Shown here piece after piece: positions 1-5,164 of a stretch of DNA of 7,521 nt. The DNA lies in assembly GCA_023415915.1 (NCBI GenBank), contig JAEZIZ010000098.1, forward strand, positions 1 through 7,521. The letters are read 5' to 3'. Every line of letters begins with the position of its first letter. The stretch's first letter is position 1. Made by a program: the position numbers and the translations under genes. The stretch is from Bacillota bacterium (GTDB lineage Bacteria; Bacillota; Clostridia; Christensenellales; SZUA-584). The notes beneath the pieces were generated by a model that saw only the letters and a list, made by a program, of their open reading frames with translations, made no database searches and was not told where the DNA came from.

Positions 1-61
1 CCAGATCATCCAGATTCACGATTTCTAGTGTTTTTCTGTTATCTTCGTTCTTGTTCAGCAA
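1..61 (-). CDS. Transposase N-terminus (partial, runs off left edge), IS1182-like
   Basis: Read leftward from a TTG at 61-59, 20 codons stay open to the window edge. The peptide begins MLNKNEDNRKTLEIVNLDDL. The pattern of a short polar start, N-x-D-N-R-K, then a hydrophobic E-I-V-x-L-x-D-L stretch resembles, from memory, the N-termini of IS1182-type DDE transposases, which continue into VPxDHLLRKI; that diagnostic part lies outside the window. An in-frame TGA at 70-68 excludes a longer reading from further upstream. An AGGGTG at 74-69, seven bases before the TTG, can serve as ribosome binding site. A TACAAT at 87-82 could be its -10. Codons such as AGA and CTA differ from the style of the nfn genes. 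The frame and start are read directly; the family is recognition from 20 residues only, so another AT-rich gene start is possible. Confidence 0.5.
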   Translation of the reverse strand, partial: MLNKNEDNRKTLEIVNLDDL

Positions 62-87
62 TATTAATCACCCTATTTCATTGTACC

Positions 88-116
88 AAAAAAGCCAGCT
101 CTTCGCTGACTTTTTT
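88..116. terminator. Bidirectional intrinsic terminator-like hairpin
   Basis: The arms AAAAAAGCCAGC (88-99) and GCTGACTTTTTT (105-116) pair over 12 positions with one C-A mismatch and a five-base loop, TCTTC. Both strands therefore end the hairpin in a run of T. It lies just upstream of the partial transposase gene. Insertion sequences often place such a hairpin inside their end, where it stops outside transcription from entering the transposase; that role is inferred. Confidence 0.6.
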
Positions 117-125
117 GACACTCTG

Positions 126-154
126 AATCGCCGCTTAAAGCAGCGATTTTTTTT
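126..154 (+). terminator. Rightward intrinsic terminator upstream of nfnA
   Basis: AATCGC (126-131) pairs with GCGATT (143-148). A C-A mismatch and a GC/GC pair follow inside, closing on a TTAAA loop. A run of eight T residues (147-154) follows, giving a rightward intrinsic terminator. No rightward gene is visible to its left, so it may end a gene beyond the window or be part of the insertion-sequence end. Its T-tract supplies the first bases of the nfn -35 hexamer. Confidence 0.6.
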
Positions 155-181
155 GCACTGACATTGAGATGATGTTATAAT
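153..181 (+). promoter_or_regulatory. Sigma-A promoter with extended -10 for nfnAB
   Basis: TTGCAC (153-158) and a perfect TATAAT (176-181) are 17 bp apart. A TG at 173-174 gives the extended -10 form TGnTATAAT, which can compensate for the weak -35 (only TTG matches consensus). Transcription should begin near 187-189, leaving a leader of roughly 100 nt before nfnA. No other rightward promoter of similar quality appears before 286. Confidence 0.65.
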
Positions 182-186
182 AACAT
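172..186. promoter_or_regulatory. 15-bp perfect palindrome over the nfn -10 (candidate operator)
   Basis: ATGTTATAATAACAT is a perfect inverted repeat of 7+1+7 geometry that encloses the -10 hexamer. A repressor bound here would block RNA polymerase. The 7-1-7 layout is that of Fur/PerR-family boxes, but the bases do not match the PerR consensus, nor the longer-spaced Rex box. Part of the symmetry comes free from TATAAT, so it could be accidental. Confidence 0.4.
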
Positions 187-270
187 GCGTGTATTTAATG
201 TCCTGTAAGCCCGCGAATTTTGTATGCTTTGTATATATAAACCAGCGGTTTTTAAGGGCGATAAAAATAT

Positions 271-276
271 AAGGAG
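271..276 (+). promoter_or_regulatory. Ribosome binding site fixing the nfnA TTG start
   Basis: AAGGAG lies nine bases before the TTG at 286. An in-frame TAA at 262-264 closes the frame upstream, and no ATG or GTG lies between that stop and the TTG, so the TTG is the best start. Confidence 0.8.
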
Positions 277-285
277 CTGAACTAC

Positions 286-1116
286 TTGTACAAGATTATC
301 ACAAAGCAAACGCTTAACGAGCAGGTCAAGCTTATGGTAGTCGACGCGCCGCTTATAGCTAAAAAGGCGCAGGCGGGACAATTCATAATGCTTCGCGTGG
401 ATGATAAGGGCGAGCGTATTCCGCTGACGATAGCCGACTTTGACCGGGACGCCGGAACCGTGACCATTATCTTTCAGGAGGTCGGTAAAACGACGCTGCA
501 ACTGGGCGCTTTAAATGAAGGCGATTCCCTTGCGGATTTCATAGGGCCGCTCGGCAAACCGTCCCACTTCGGTGAAGACGTTAAAAAGGCCGCGGTAATA
601 GGCGGCGGGCTCGGTACGGCGATAGCGTACCCGCAGGCTAAAAAGCTTAATTCGATGGGCGTGGAAGTAACGTCTATAGCGGGCTTTCGCAACAAGGACC
701 TCATACTGCTTGAAGACGAGATGCGCGCCGTGTCGTCAAAGCTCATAATAACGACGGACGACGGCAGCAACGGCAACAAGGGCTTCGTTACCGACGCGCT
801 CAAAAAAGAGATAGAATCGGGCGAGAAGTTCGATCTTGTAGTCGCTATAGGCCCGCTTGTAATGATGAAATTCGTGTCGCGCCTTACTCGGGAATACGGC
901 ATAAAGACGCTTATAAGCATGAACCCGATAATGATAGACGGCACGGGGATGTGCGGAGGGTGCCGCGTCACCGTTGGCGGAAAAACGAAGTTCGCGTGCG
1001 TGGACGGCCCGGATTTCGACGGCCACGAAGTGGATTTCGATGAAGCCATGAGAAGGCAGACGATGTATAAAAAGCAGGAAGATCACTCCTGCAAATTGTA
1101 TGAGGGGGTACGGTAA
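286..1116 (+). CDS. nfnA: NfnA-type NADH-dependent ferredoxin:NADP+ oxidoreductase, small (FAD/[2Fe-2S]) subunit
   Basis: 276 residues, the usual length for this subunit, also annotated as sulfide dehydrogenase beta or ferredoxin-NADP+ reductase alpha subunit. In order: a ferredoxin-reductase-like FAD barrel with the ERIPLTIAD flavin motif (43-51) and GPLGKPSHF (87-95); a nucleotide-binding fold opening with VIGGGLGTAIAYP (104-116); and a C-terminal cluster segment with Cys223, Cys226 and Cys238, where Asp218 in the DGTGMCGGC motif is the likely fourth ligand, as I recall for Nfn structures. In the family this subunit binds NADH. With NfnB it bifurcates electrons between NAD and ferredoxin, reversibly, to make or use NADPH in the cytoplasm. 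The start is TTG, with AAGGAG nine bases upstream. Its stop abuts the nfnB ATG, so the two are translationally coupled. Dihydroorotate dehydrogenase electron-transfer subunit (PyrK) is the main alternative; the fused operon with an NfnB-like partner and absence of pyrD argue against it. Confidence 0.93.
   Translation: MYKIITKQTLNEQVKLMVVDAPLIAKKAQAGQFIMLRVDDKGERIPLTIADFDRDAGTVTIIFQEVGKTTLQLGALNEGDSLADFIGPLGKPSHFGEDVKKAAVIGGGLGTAIAYPQAKKLNSMGVEVTSIAGFRNKDLILLEDEMRAVSSKLIITTDDGSNGNKGFVTDALKKEIESGEKFDLVVAIGPLVMMKFVSRLTREYGIKTLISMNPIMIDGTGMCGGCRVTVGGKTKFACVDGPDFDGHEVDFDEAMRRQTMYKKQEDHSCKLYEGVR
1102..1108 (+). promoter_or_regulatory. Ribosome binding site of nfnB inside the nfnA 3' end
   Basis: GAGGGGG ends eight bases before the nfnB ATG at 1117 and lies within the last codons of nfnA. 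With the TAA-ATG junction this points to translational coupling of the two subunits. Confidence 0.8.
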
Positions 1117-2514
1117 ATGGCACAGCGCAATATGGATCTTAAAAAAACACCGATGCCTGAGCAGGACCCCCATGTAAGGGCGTCAAACTTCAGCGAGGTA
1201 GCGCTTGGATATACGGAAGAAATGGCAAAAAACGAGGCTATGCGCTGCCTGCAGTGCAAGAACCAGCCGTGTGTGGCCGGATGCCCCGTTAACGTGCAGA
1301 TACCCGAATTCATAAAGCTCATTGCCGAAGGGGATGCAATGGGCGCTTACGAGAAGATACGCGAGACGAACGGCCTGCCAGCCATATGCGGGCGCGTCTG
1401 CCCGCAGGAGACTCAGTGCGAGAAATACTGCGTTCGCGGCATAAAGGGCGAGCCGGTGGGCATAGGCAGGCTCGAAAGGTACTGCGCGGACTACGCGATA
1501 GAAAAAGGCGCGAAAAAAGCCGAATGCAAGCCGCTGACCGGAAAGAAAGCGGCCGTCATAGGCTCGGGGCCTGCAGGACTCACGTGCGCGGCTGACCTTG
1601 CTAAAAACGGCGTTGAAGTGACTATATTCGAGGCGTTCCATACGCCGGGCGGAGTACTCGTGTACGGCATACCCGAGTTCAGGCTGCCCAAGGCGCTCGT
1701 TCAGAAGGAGATAGACACGCTTTCTGATATGGGCGTAAAGATAGAAACCGACATGGTTATAGGCCGCGTGCTGACTATAGACGACTTAAAAGCTATGGGC
1801 TATGAGACCATATTCATAGGCACGGGCGCGGGGCTGCCGAGCTTTATGAACATACCCGGCGAGAACCTCAACGGTGTTTATTCCGCCAACGAGTTCTTAA
1901 CGCGCATCAACCTGATGAAGGGCTATAAGTTCCCCGAATACGACACGCCTGTTGTAAAGCATAAGAAAGTCGCCGTCGTGGGCGGAGGCAACGTCGCGAT
2001 GGACGCTGCAAGGTGCGCCAAGCGTCTCGGCGCCGAAGACGTATACATAGTATACCGCAGGAGCGAGGCGGAGATGCCCGCAAGAGCGGAAGAAGTCGAG
2101 CACGCCAAGGAAGAGGGCATAATATTTCAGTTCCTCGTTAACCCCGTCGCGATACTCGGCACGGAGGACGGCTATGTGCGCGGCATGACGCTGCAGAAGA
2201 TGGAGCTCGGCGAACCGGACGCTTCGGGAAGGCGCAGGCCTGTGCCCGTGGCGGGCTCAGAGTACGATATAGAGCTCGACGCGGCGATAATAGCGATAGG
2301 CACGAGCCCCAACCCGTTGCTGCAGCAGGAGACGCCGGGGCTTGAAACCCAGAAGTGGGGCGGCATAATAATAGACGAGAACACGGGCGCAACGTCGGTA
2401 GACGGCGTTTACGCAGGCGGCGACGCCGTTTCGGGAGCCGCTACCGTAATACTCGCTATGGGCGCGGGCAAAACGGCAGCAAAAGCGATGCTGGAATATA
2501 TGGAGAAGAAATAA
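1117..2514 (+). CDS. nfnB: NfnB-type NADPH-binding large subunit (glutamate synthase small-subunit-like)
   Basis: 465 residues, full length for the family, often annotated gltA or NADPH-dependent glutamate synthase small chain. The N-terminal domain carries two cysteine sets for [4Fe-4S] clusters: Cys44, 47, 52, 56 (CxxCxxxxCxxxC) and Cys91, 95, 101, 105. An FAD-binding fold follows (VIGSGPAGL, 147-155), then an NADPH fold (VVGGGNVAMD, 287-296, with the YRRSEAEMPA basic loop at 313-322), and a closing FAD segment (GVYAGGDAVSG, 430-440). Family knowledge: this subunit holds the bifurcating FAD and reacts with ferredoxin and NADP(H). There is no glutamate synthase large-subunit gene beside it, and the partner just upstream is NfnA-like; this favours the bifurcating transhydrogenase over glutamate synthase. 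Its ATG follows the nfnA TAA directly, and an intrinsic terminator begins 15 bases after its stop. Confidence 0.93.
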   Translation: MAQRNMDLKKTPMPEQDPHVRASNFSEVALGYTEEMAKNEAMRCLQCKNQPCVAGCPVNVQIPEFIKLIAEGDAMGAYEKIRETNGLPAICGRVCPQETQCEKYCVRGIKGEPVGIGRLERYCADYAIEKGAKKAECKPLTGKKAAVIGSGPAGLTCAADLAKNGVEVTIFEAFHTPGGVLVYGIPEFRLPKALVQKEIDTLSDMGVKIETDMVIGRVLTIDDLKAMGYETIFIGTGAGLPSFMNIPGENLNGVYSANEFLTRINLMKGYKFPEYDTPVVKHKKVAVVGGGNVAMDAARCAKRLGAEDVYIVYRRSEAEMPARAEEVEHAKEEGIIFQFLVNPVAILGTEDGYVRGMTLQKMELGEPDASGRRRPVPVAGSEYDIELDAAIIAIGTSPNPLLQQETPGLETQKWGGIIIDENTGATSVDGVYAGGDAVSGAATVILAMGAGKTAAKAMLEYMEKK

Positions 2515-2529
2515 CCTGAATATAAAATC

Positions 2530-2557
2530 CCGGGGTGTCAGCATCCCGGCTTTTTTT
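2530..2557 (+). terminator. Intrinsic terminator of the nfnAB operon
   Basis: CCGGGGTG (2530-2537) pairs with CATCCCGG (2542-2549) in an eight-pair stem with one G-U, over a TCAG loop. C plus seven T residues follow, and more T after one A. It starts 15 bases after the nfnB stop and ends the two-gene unit. The minus strand downstream of the same stem reads GGGATTTTATA, so weak leftward termination is also possible. Confidence 0.9.
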
Positions 2558-2618
2558 ATTTTTGAATCTCCCCGGTGTAATGAAGAAAAGGTGGGGCGCA
2601 ACATCGGAACAGAAATAG

Positions 2619-2803
2619 CCTTCCCCTTTAGGGGAAGGTGGCGCGGCTTGCCGCGTCGGATGAGGTGGCAAGCAAAAGCTTCTTATATTTACACCTCATC
2701 AGTCAAGCACCAGTATGTTAGCCAAAATGCATGACCGTCCATCCTGTGTTTGACAGCTTCCCCTCATAGGGGAAGCCTTTAATATCCAAATATCATGAGG
2801 TTT
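2619..2803. repeat. Hairpin-rich intergenic repeat, copy A
   Basis: In order: a hairpin CCTTCCCC/GGGGAAGG (2619-2638); a small hairpin CGCGG/CCGCG (2642-2655); GATGAGGTG (2659-2667), which pairs with CACCTCATC (2692-2700); a stem GTCAAGCAC/GTGTTTGAC (2702-2710 with 2746-2754) closing a 35-nt loop; a hairpin GCTTCCCC/GGGGAAGC (2756-2776); and a tail TAATATCCAAATATCATGAG continuing to GGTTT at 2803. The left and right arms are roughly inverted copies of each other, so the whole unit could fold into one cruciform, as in MITE-like or REP-like elements. No gene is credible within it; the open frames here are repetitive and follow the palindromes. I recall similar CACCTCATCAGTC/GCTTCCCC units scattered through gut Clostridia genomes. 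Confidence 0.75.
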
Positions 2804-2830
2804 CTTAAGTTCTAAATACGAAAAATAATA

Positions 2831-3107
2831 CCTTCCCCTTTGTGGAGAGCCGAAGGCGAACGCGCTCAATGAGCGAAAAAGCGAGCCGGAGGCTCTGTAA
2901 CTAAAGGAGAATGCCGAACGGTAGTGAAGGCAGGCGACTATTACAAACAGAGGAAGGTGGCGCACAGCGCCGGATGAGGTGGAAATACTGACTTCTATGT
3001 TGGTACAGCATGCAATCCCATCGTTTTTTACACCTCATCAGTCAAATGCTTCGCATTTACCGGCCCCTCGGAGGAGAAGCCACTAATATCAAAATATCGT
3101 GAGGTTT
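2831..3107. repeat. Hairpin-rich intergenic repeat, copy B (with insert)
   Basis: This is a second unit in the same orientation as the one at 2619-2803. It opens with CCTTCCCCTTTGT (2831-2843), whose partner ACAGAGGAAGG is at 2947-2957, about 103 bases away rather than four. It continues with hairpin GGCGC/GCGCC (2959-2971), GATGAGGTG (2973-2981) pairing with CACCTCATC (3031-3039), hairpin AAATGC/GCATTT (3044-3058), a decayed GGCCCCTC/GAGGAGAAGCC (3063-3081), and the tail TAATATCAAAATATCGTGAG running to GGTTT at 3107. It shares a 19-base exact match, TTTACACCTCATCAGTCAA, and a 24-base tail with two mismatches with the other copy. The inner sequences are unrelated. Confidence 0.75.
2844..2946. 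repeat. Structured insert in the first hairpin loop of repeat copy B
   Basis: About 103 bases sit between the two arms of the first hairpin of copy B. They have their own pairing: AGAGCC (2846-2851) with GGCTCT (2891-2896), an inner hairpin CGCTC-AAT-GAGCG (2863-2875), and TGCC/GGCA (2912-2915 with 2929-2932). Copy A has only four bases at this place, so this is either a nested mobile unit or the long form of the repeat from which copy A was shortened. Confidence 0.5.
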
Positions 3108-3121
3108 CAGAGAAGAAGTAG

Positions 3122-3149
3122 GGGCGGTCATTGACCGCCCGCTTTTTTC
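3122..3149 (+). terminator. Rightward intrinsic terminator between convergent genes
   Basis: GGGCGGT (3122-3128) pairs with ACCGCCC (3134-3140), and GC plus six T residues follow on the plus strand. Inner CA/TG can extend the stem, leaving one base unpaired. The T-tract is on the rightward side, so the site best stops transcription coming from the left before it runs antisense into the propeller gene that ends at 3176. Leftward, the hairpin is followed by CTACTTCTTCTC, which is pyrimidine-rich but not a proper U-tract. Confidence 0.75.
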
Positions 3150-3175
3150 ATTACAATCCTTTTTGTTTTGACTGC

Positions 3176-5035
3176 TTACGTTATCTTTATAAAGAACAGA
3201 TTCTTGCTGCGCGAACCCACGACGACGTAGTTGCCGAACACTACGGGCGTGGCTTCGAATTTATTGTATATCTTGTTCGCCTCGTCTTTAAGCGACAGCT
3301 TGCTAACCTCCGTGGCCGACTGCCCGTCCGCCTTAATGAGCGCGACCTCTCCGTCTATATCGCACTGTATTATATAGCCCTGCCCGTCCGCCGTATAAAC
3401 GGGCACGGGCGACGAGGGCGACCAGCCCTCCGCTTCCATGTCGTAGCTCCACTTTAAATCGCGGGTGTTCTTGTCGAGCGCCACGAGACGGCTCGTAGTG
3501 CTTTCACCCTTGACCTCCTGCGTCACATTATAGATTATGAGCCCCTCAAGGCTTGTTCCTTTTTTGCCGAGCACGGGCGAGGCGAGTATGCCGCCGTCGA
3601 CATCACCGGACTGTACGGTAAATGGCGCTTCCCATATAACTTCGCCTGTGAGACCGTTTATCTTCCGGGCAAATGCCGTGCCCTGCCCCGGCTGTGCGTT
3701 ATGCACGGATTCGTCGTATTCGCAGCCGGTATAGAGGTAGAATGTACCGTTTGCGGGGTCCTCCTCCAGCACCATAGAGACGTCGCTGTCGTCCCCCAAA
3801 TCGTTGGCGTACACGAGCGTCATAGTGTTTAAGTCTACGCACTGCAGCAGCCCCGCGTTGTCGGTGAATATCACATAATTCTTCCATGCGACAACGGAGT
3901 TCTCTATTCCCCATCTGCCGCCGCTTGCCTTATCCCTGTCCCTGTTTGCGGGCGTCGTGTACCTGTACTTCACCATAGGCTTCGGGTCCATAGTCACGGT
4001 ACCGGCGCTCTCGTCGTAGGAAGTGTTGAGCTTAACGGTGTAAAGCACGCCGTTTTCCCCCGGCACTATGAGCGTGTCCGTTTCCGCGTCTATAAGCGCG
4101 CTCGAATCATACGCCTGCCAGCTTCGCAGTGCGAACGGGTCCGCATTGGGCGCGCCGAACTTATATAGCTCTTTGCCATCAATAAGGCTGTATGCACGGA
4201 AGTACATGTCGTTGCATTTCGTATCGCTGCCTTCGGGGTTGAGCCCCTGCCCCACATAAATAATCGGATACCCACGCGGGTCTAAGCTCGCCGTGCCCTT
4301 TGTGGGCGCGCCTATCTTTATCGGGTTCCTCGTCTTCTCGCCCGTCTCCAGCTCCTCAAAGTATATGTTGCCGTCGAGCGAACATATTATGACCTCCGTA
4401 AAGCCGGCCTTATTCCTGAACGATTCGTAGATTGACGTCATCTTCTCGCGCAGCGCGTCCGGCCATTTCACTACCAGCGGCTGCCCCGTCCATCCGCTGC
4501 CTCCCCAGCCGTTTATCACGCCCGTCTGCTTCGGTTCGCGTATATTCGTCAGCTTCTGTTCCGTAATCTCCGCCGTGCCCCAGCTGGGCATGTCCCGGTA
4601 GTTATTGCCGCGGAACGTTATCACGCCCTCCAGCGCCGTATACTCGCTCCCTACGCCGAACGATATCGGGTCGGGGCGCTCGTATGTCGCTACCTCATTG
4701 CCGTCGTTCATTATCTTCGTCTCAAAGCCGAATGTCGCGGGGTCGGTCTTGCCCGCCACGGGTTGCGGCAGCAAGTCCGCCGGCATCGACGGTTCGGGCG
4801 TTTCGGTCGGAGTTTCGGATTCCATGGGCTCTAAAAGTCCGCTCTTATTTGGCGGGCTCAACACCATGGATTCACCCGGCTTTTCGGGGCTGCCCGGCTT
4901 GTCGGTAACCGCCTTTACAATGAAAAATATACCTACCGCGAGCGCGGCTATCAGTACGCCTAAGATAACGTAGAACCTTGCGCGAGCCTTGCGCCTGAAT
5001 CTGCGTTTTCTGGCATAGTATCTTCTTTTGCTCAT
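3176..5035 (-). CDS. Membrane-anchored PQQ-like beta-propeller protein, downstream paralogue
   Basis: 619 residues from the ATG at 5035. An Arg/Lys-rich tail (3-20) precedes one membrane helix (about 21-43), so the N-terminus is inside and the rest outside. A Pro/Glu/Thr/Ser-rich linker (about 45-95) follows, then a beta-propeller from about 100 to the end. Blade-like repeats pair an access strand with a G-x-L/I turn: SLDGNIYFEELETGEK (219-234), GLLQCVDLNTMTLVYANDLG (395-414), INGLTGEVIWE (459-469), SRLVALDKNTRDLKWSYDM (515-533), and a closing strand GNYVVVGSRSKNLFFIKI (601-618). The FRGNNYRD (141-148) and WTGQPLVVKWP (182-192) motifs recur in clostridial proteins of this type. No catalytic residues are evident; a binding or scaffolding role at the cell surface is inferred. 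A GTG at 5092 would extend it by 19 residues but has no ribosome binding site; AAGGGG at 5049-5044, eight bases before the ATG, decides the start. It has its own promoter at 5129-5101. Confidence 0.85.
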   Translation of the reverse strand: MSKRRYYARKRRFRRKARARFYVILGVLIAALAVGIFFIVKAVTDKPGSPEKPGESMVLSPPNKSGLLEPMESETPTETPEPSMPADLLPQPVAGKTDPATFGFETKIMNDGNEVATYERPDPISFGVGSEYTALEGVITFRGNNYRDMPSWGTAEITEQKLTNIREPKQTGVINGWGGSGWTGQPLVVKWPDALREKMTSIYESFRNKAGFTEVIICSLDGNIYFEELETGEKTRNPIKIGAPTKGTASLDPRGYPIIYVGQGLNPEGSDTKCNDMYFRAYSLIDGKELYKFGAPNADPFALRSWQAYDSSALIDAETDTLIVPGENGVLYTVKLNTSYDESAGTVTMDPKPMVKYRYTTPANRDRDKASGGRWGIENSVVAWKNYVIFTDNAGLLQCVDLNTMTLVYANDLGDDSDVSMVLEEDPANGTFYLYTGCEYDESVHNAQPGQGTAFARKINGLTGEVIWEAPFTVQSGDVDGGILASPVLGKKGTSLEGLIIYNVTQEVKGESTTSRLVALDKNTRDLKWSYDMEAEGWSPSSPVPVYTADGQGYIIQCDIDGEVALIKADGQSATEVSKLSLKDEANKIYNKFEATPVVFGNYVVVGSRSKNLFFIKIT

Positions 5036-5043
5036 GTTTCTTT

Positions 5044-5049
5044 CCCCTT
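5044..5049 (-). promoter_or_regulatory. Ribosome binding site fixing the start at 5035
   Basis: On the minus strand AAGGGG lies eight bases before the ATG at 5035-5033. The upstream in-frame GTG at 5092 is preceded by an AT-rich stretch with no Shine-Dalgarno match, so the shorter protein is preferred. Confidence 0.75.
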
Positions 5050-5100
5050 TCGTAAAATACCACCACGTATGTTTACGATCCCAAAAAAACACGAACCAAT

Positions 5101-5129
5101 AATATACGCTTCTTTTCTGTTGATAGCAA
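5101..5129 (-). promoter_or_regulatory. Sigma-A promoter of the downstream propeller gene
   Basis: On the minus strand TTGCTA (5129-5124) and TATATT (5106-5101) are exactly 17 bp apart; the -10 matches consensus at five of six positions. The start of transcription would fall near 5094, giving a leader of about 60 nt. The -35 begins in the T-tract of the preceding terminator. Confidence 0.65.
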
Positions 5130-5156
5130 AAGCCCGAAGCACAGCTGCTCCGGGCT
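5127..5156 (-). terminator. Intrinsic terminator of the upstream propeller gene
   Basis: On the minus strand AGCCCGGAGCA (5156-5146) pairs with TGCTTCGGGCT (5141-5131) over 11 positions with one G-U and a four-base GCTG loop. A short run of four T follows (from the final T of the stem, 5131, to 5128). The tract is short, so some readthrough into the next gene is plausible. It begins nine bases past the stop codon at 5165. Confidence 0.8.
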
Positions 5157-5164
5157 GAAGTGCA

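Noticed and set aside
187..285. Possible riboswitch or leader in the roughly 100-nt nfn 5' region
   Set aside because: No stable conserved stem set, no terminator-antiterminator pair and no known aptamer motif could be seen.
474..1049. Long minus-strand open frame opposite nfnA
   Set aside because: It is the antisense shadow of a well-supported gene; the protein is low in structure, has no ribosome binding site context I can support, and shows no family motif.
1117..2514. Reading the second gene as the small subunit of glutamate synthase
   Set aside because: No large-subunit gene is adjacent, and the gap-free junction with an NfnA-type partner fits the bifurcating transhydrogenase better.
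2699..2965. 88-codon minus-strand open frame in the intergenic region
   Set aside because: It runs across both copies of the hairpin-rich repeat and is explained by their palindromes; no ribosome binding site or recognisable domain.
3131..3457. 108-codon plus-strand open frame overlapping a terminator and a gene 3' end
   Set aside because: It starts inside the terminator stem and is antisense to the conserved closing strands of the propeller gene.
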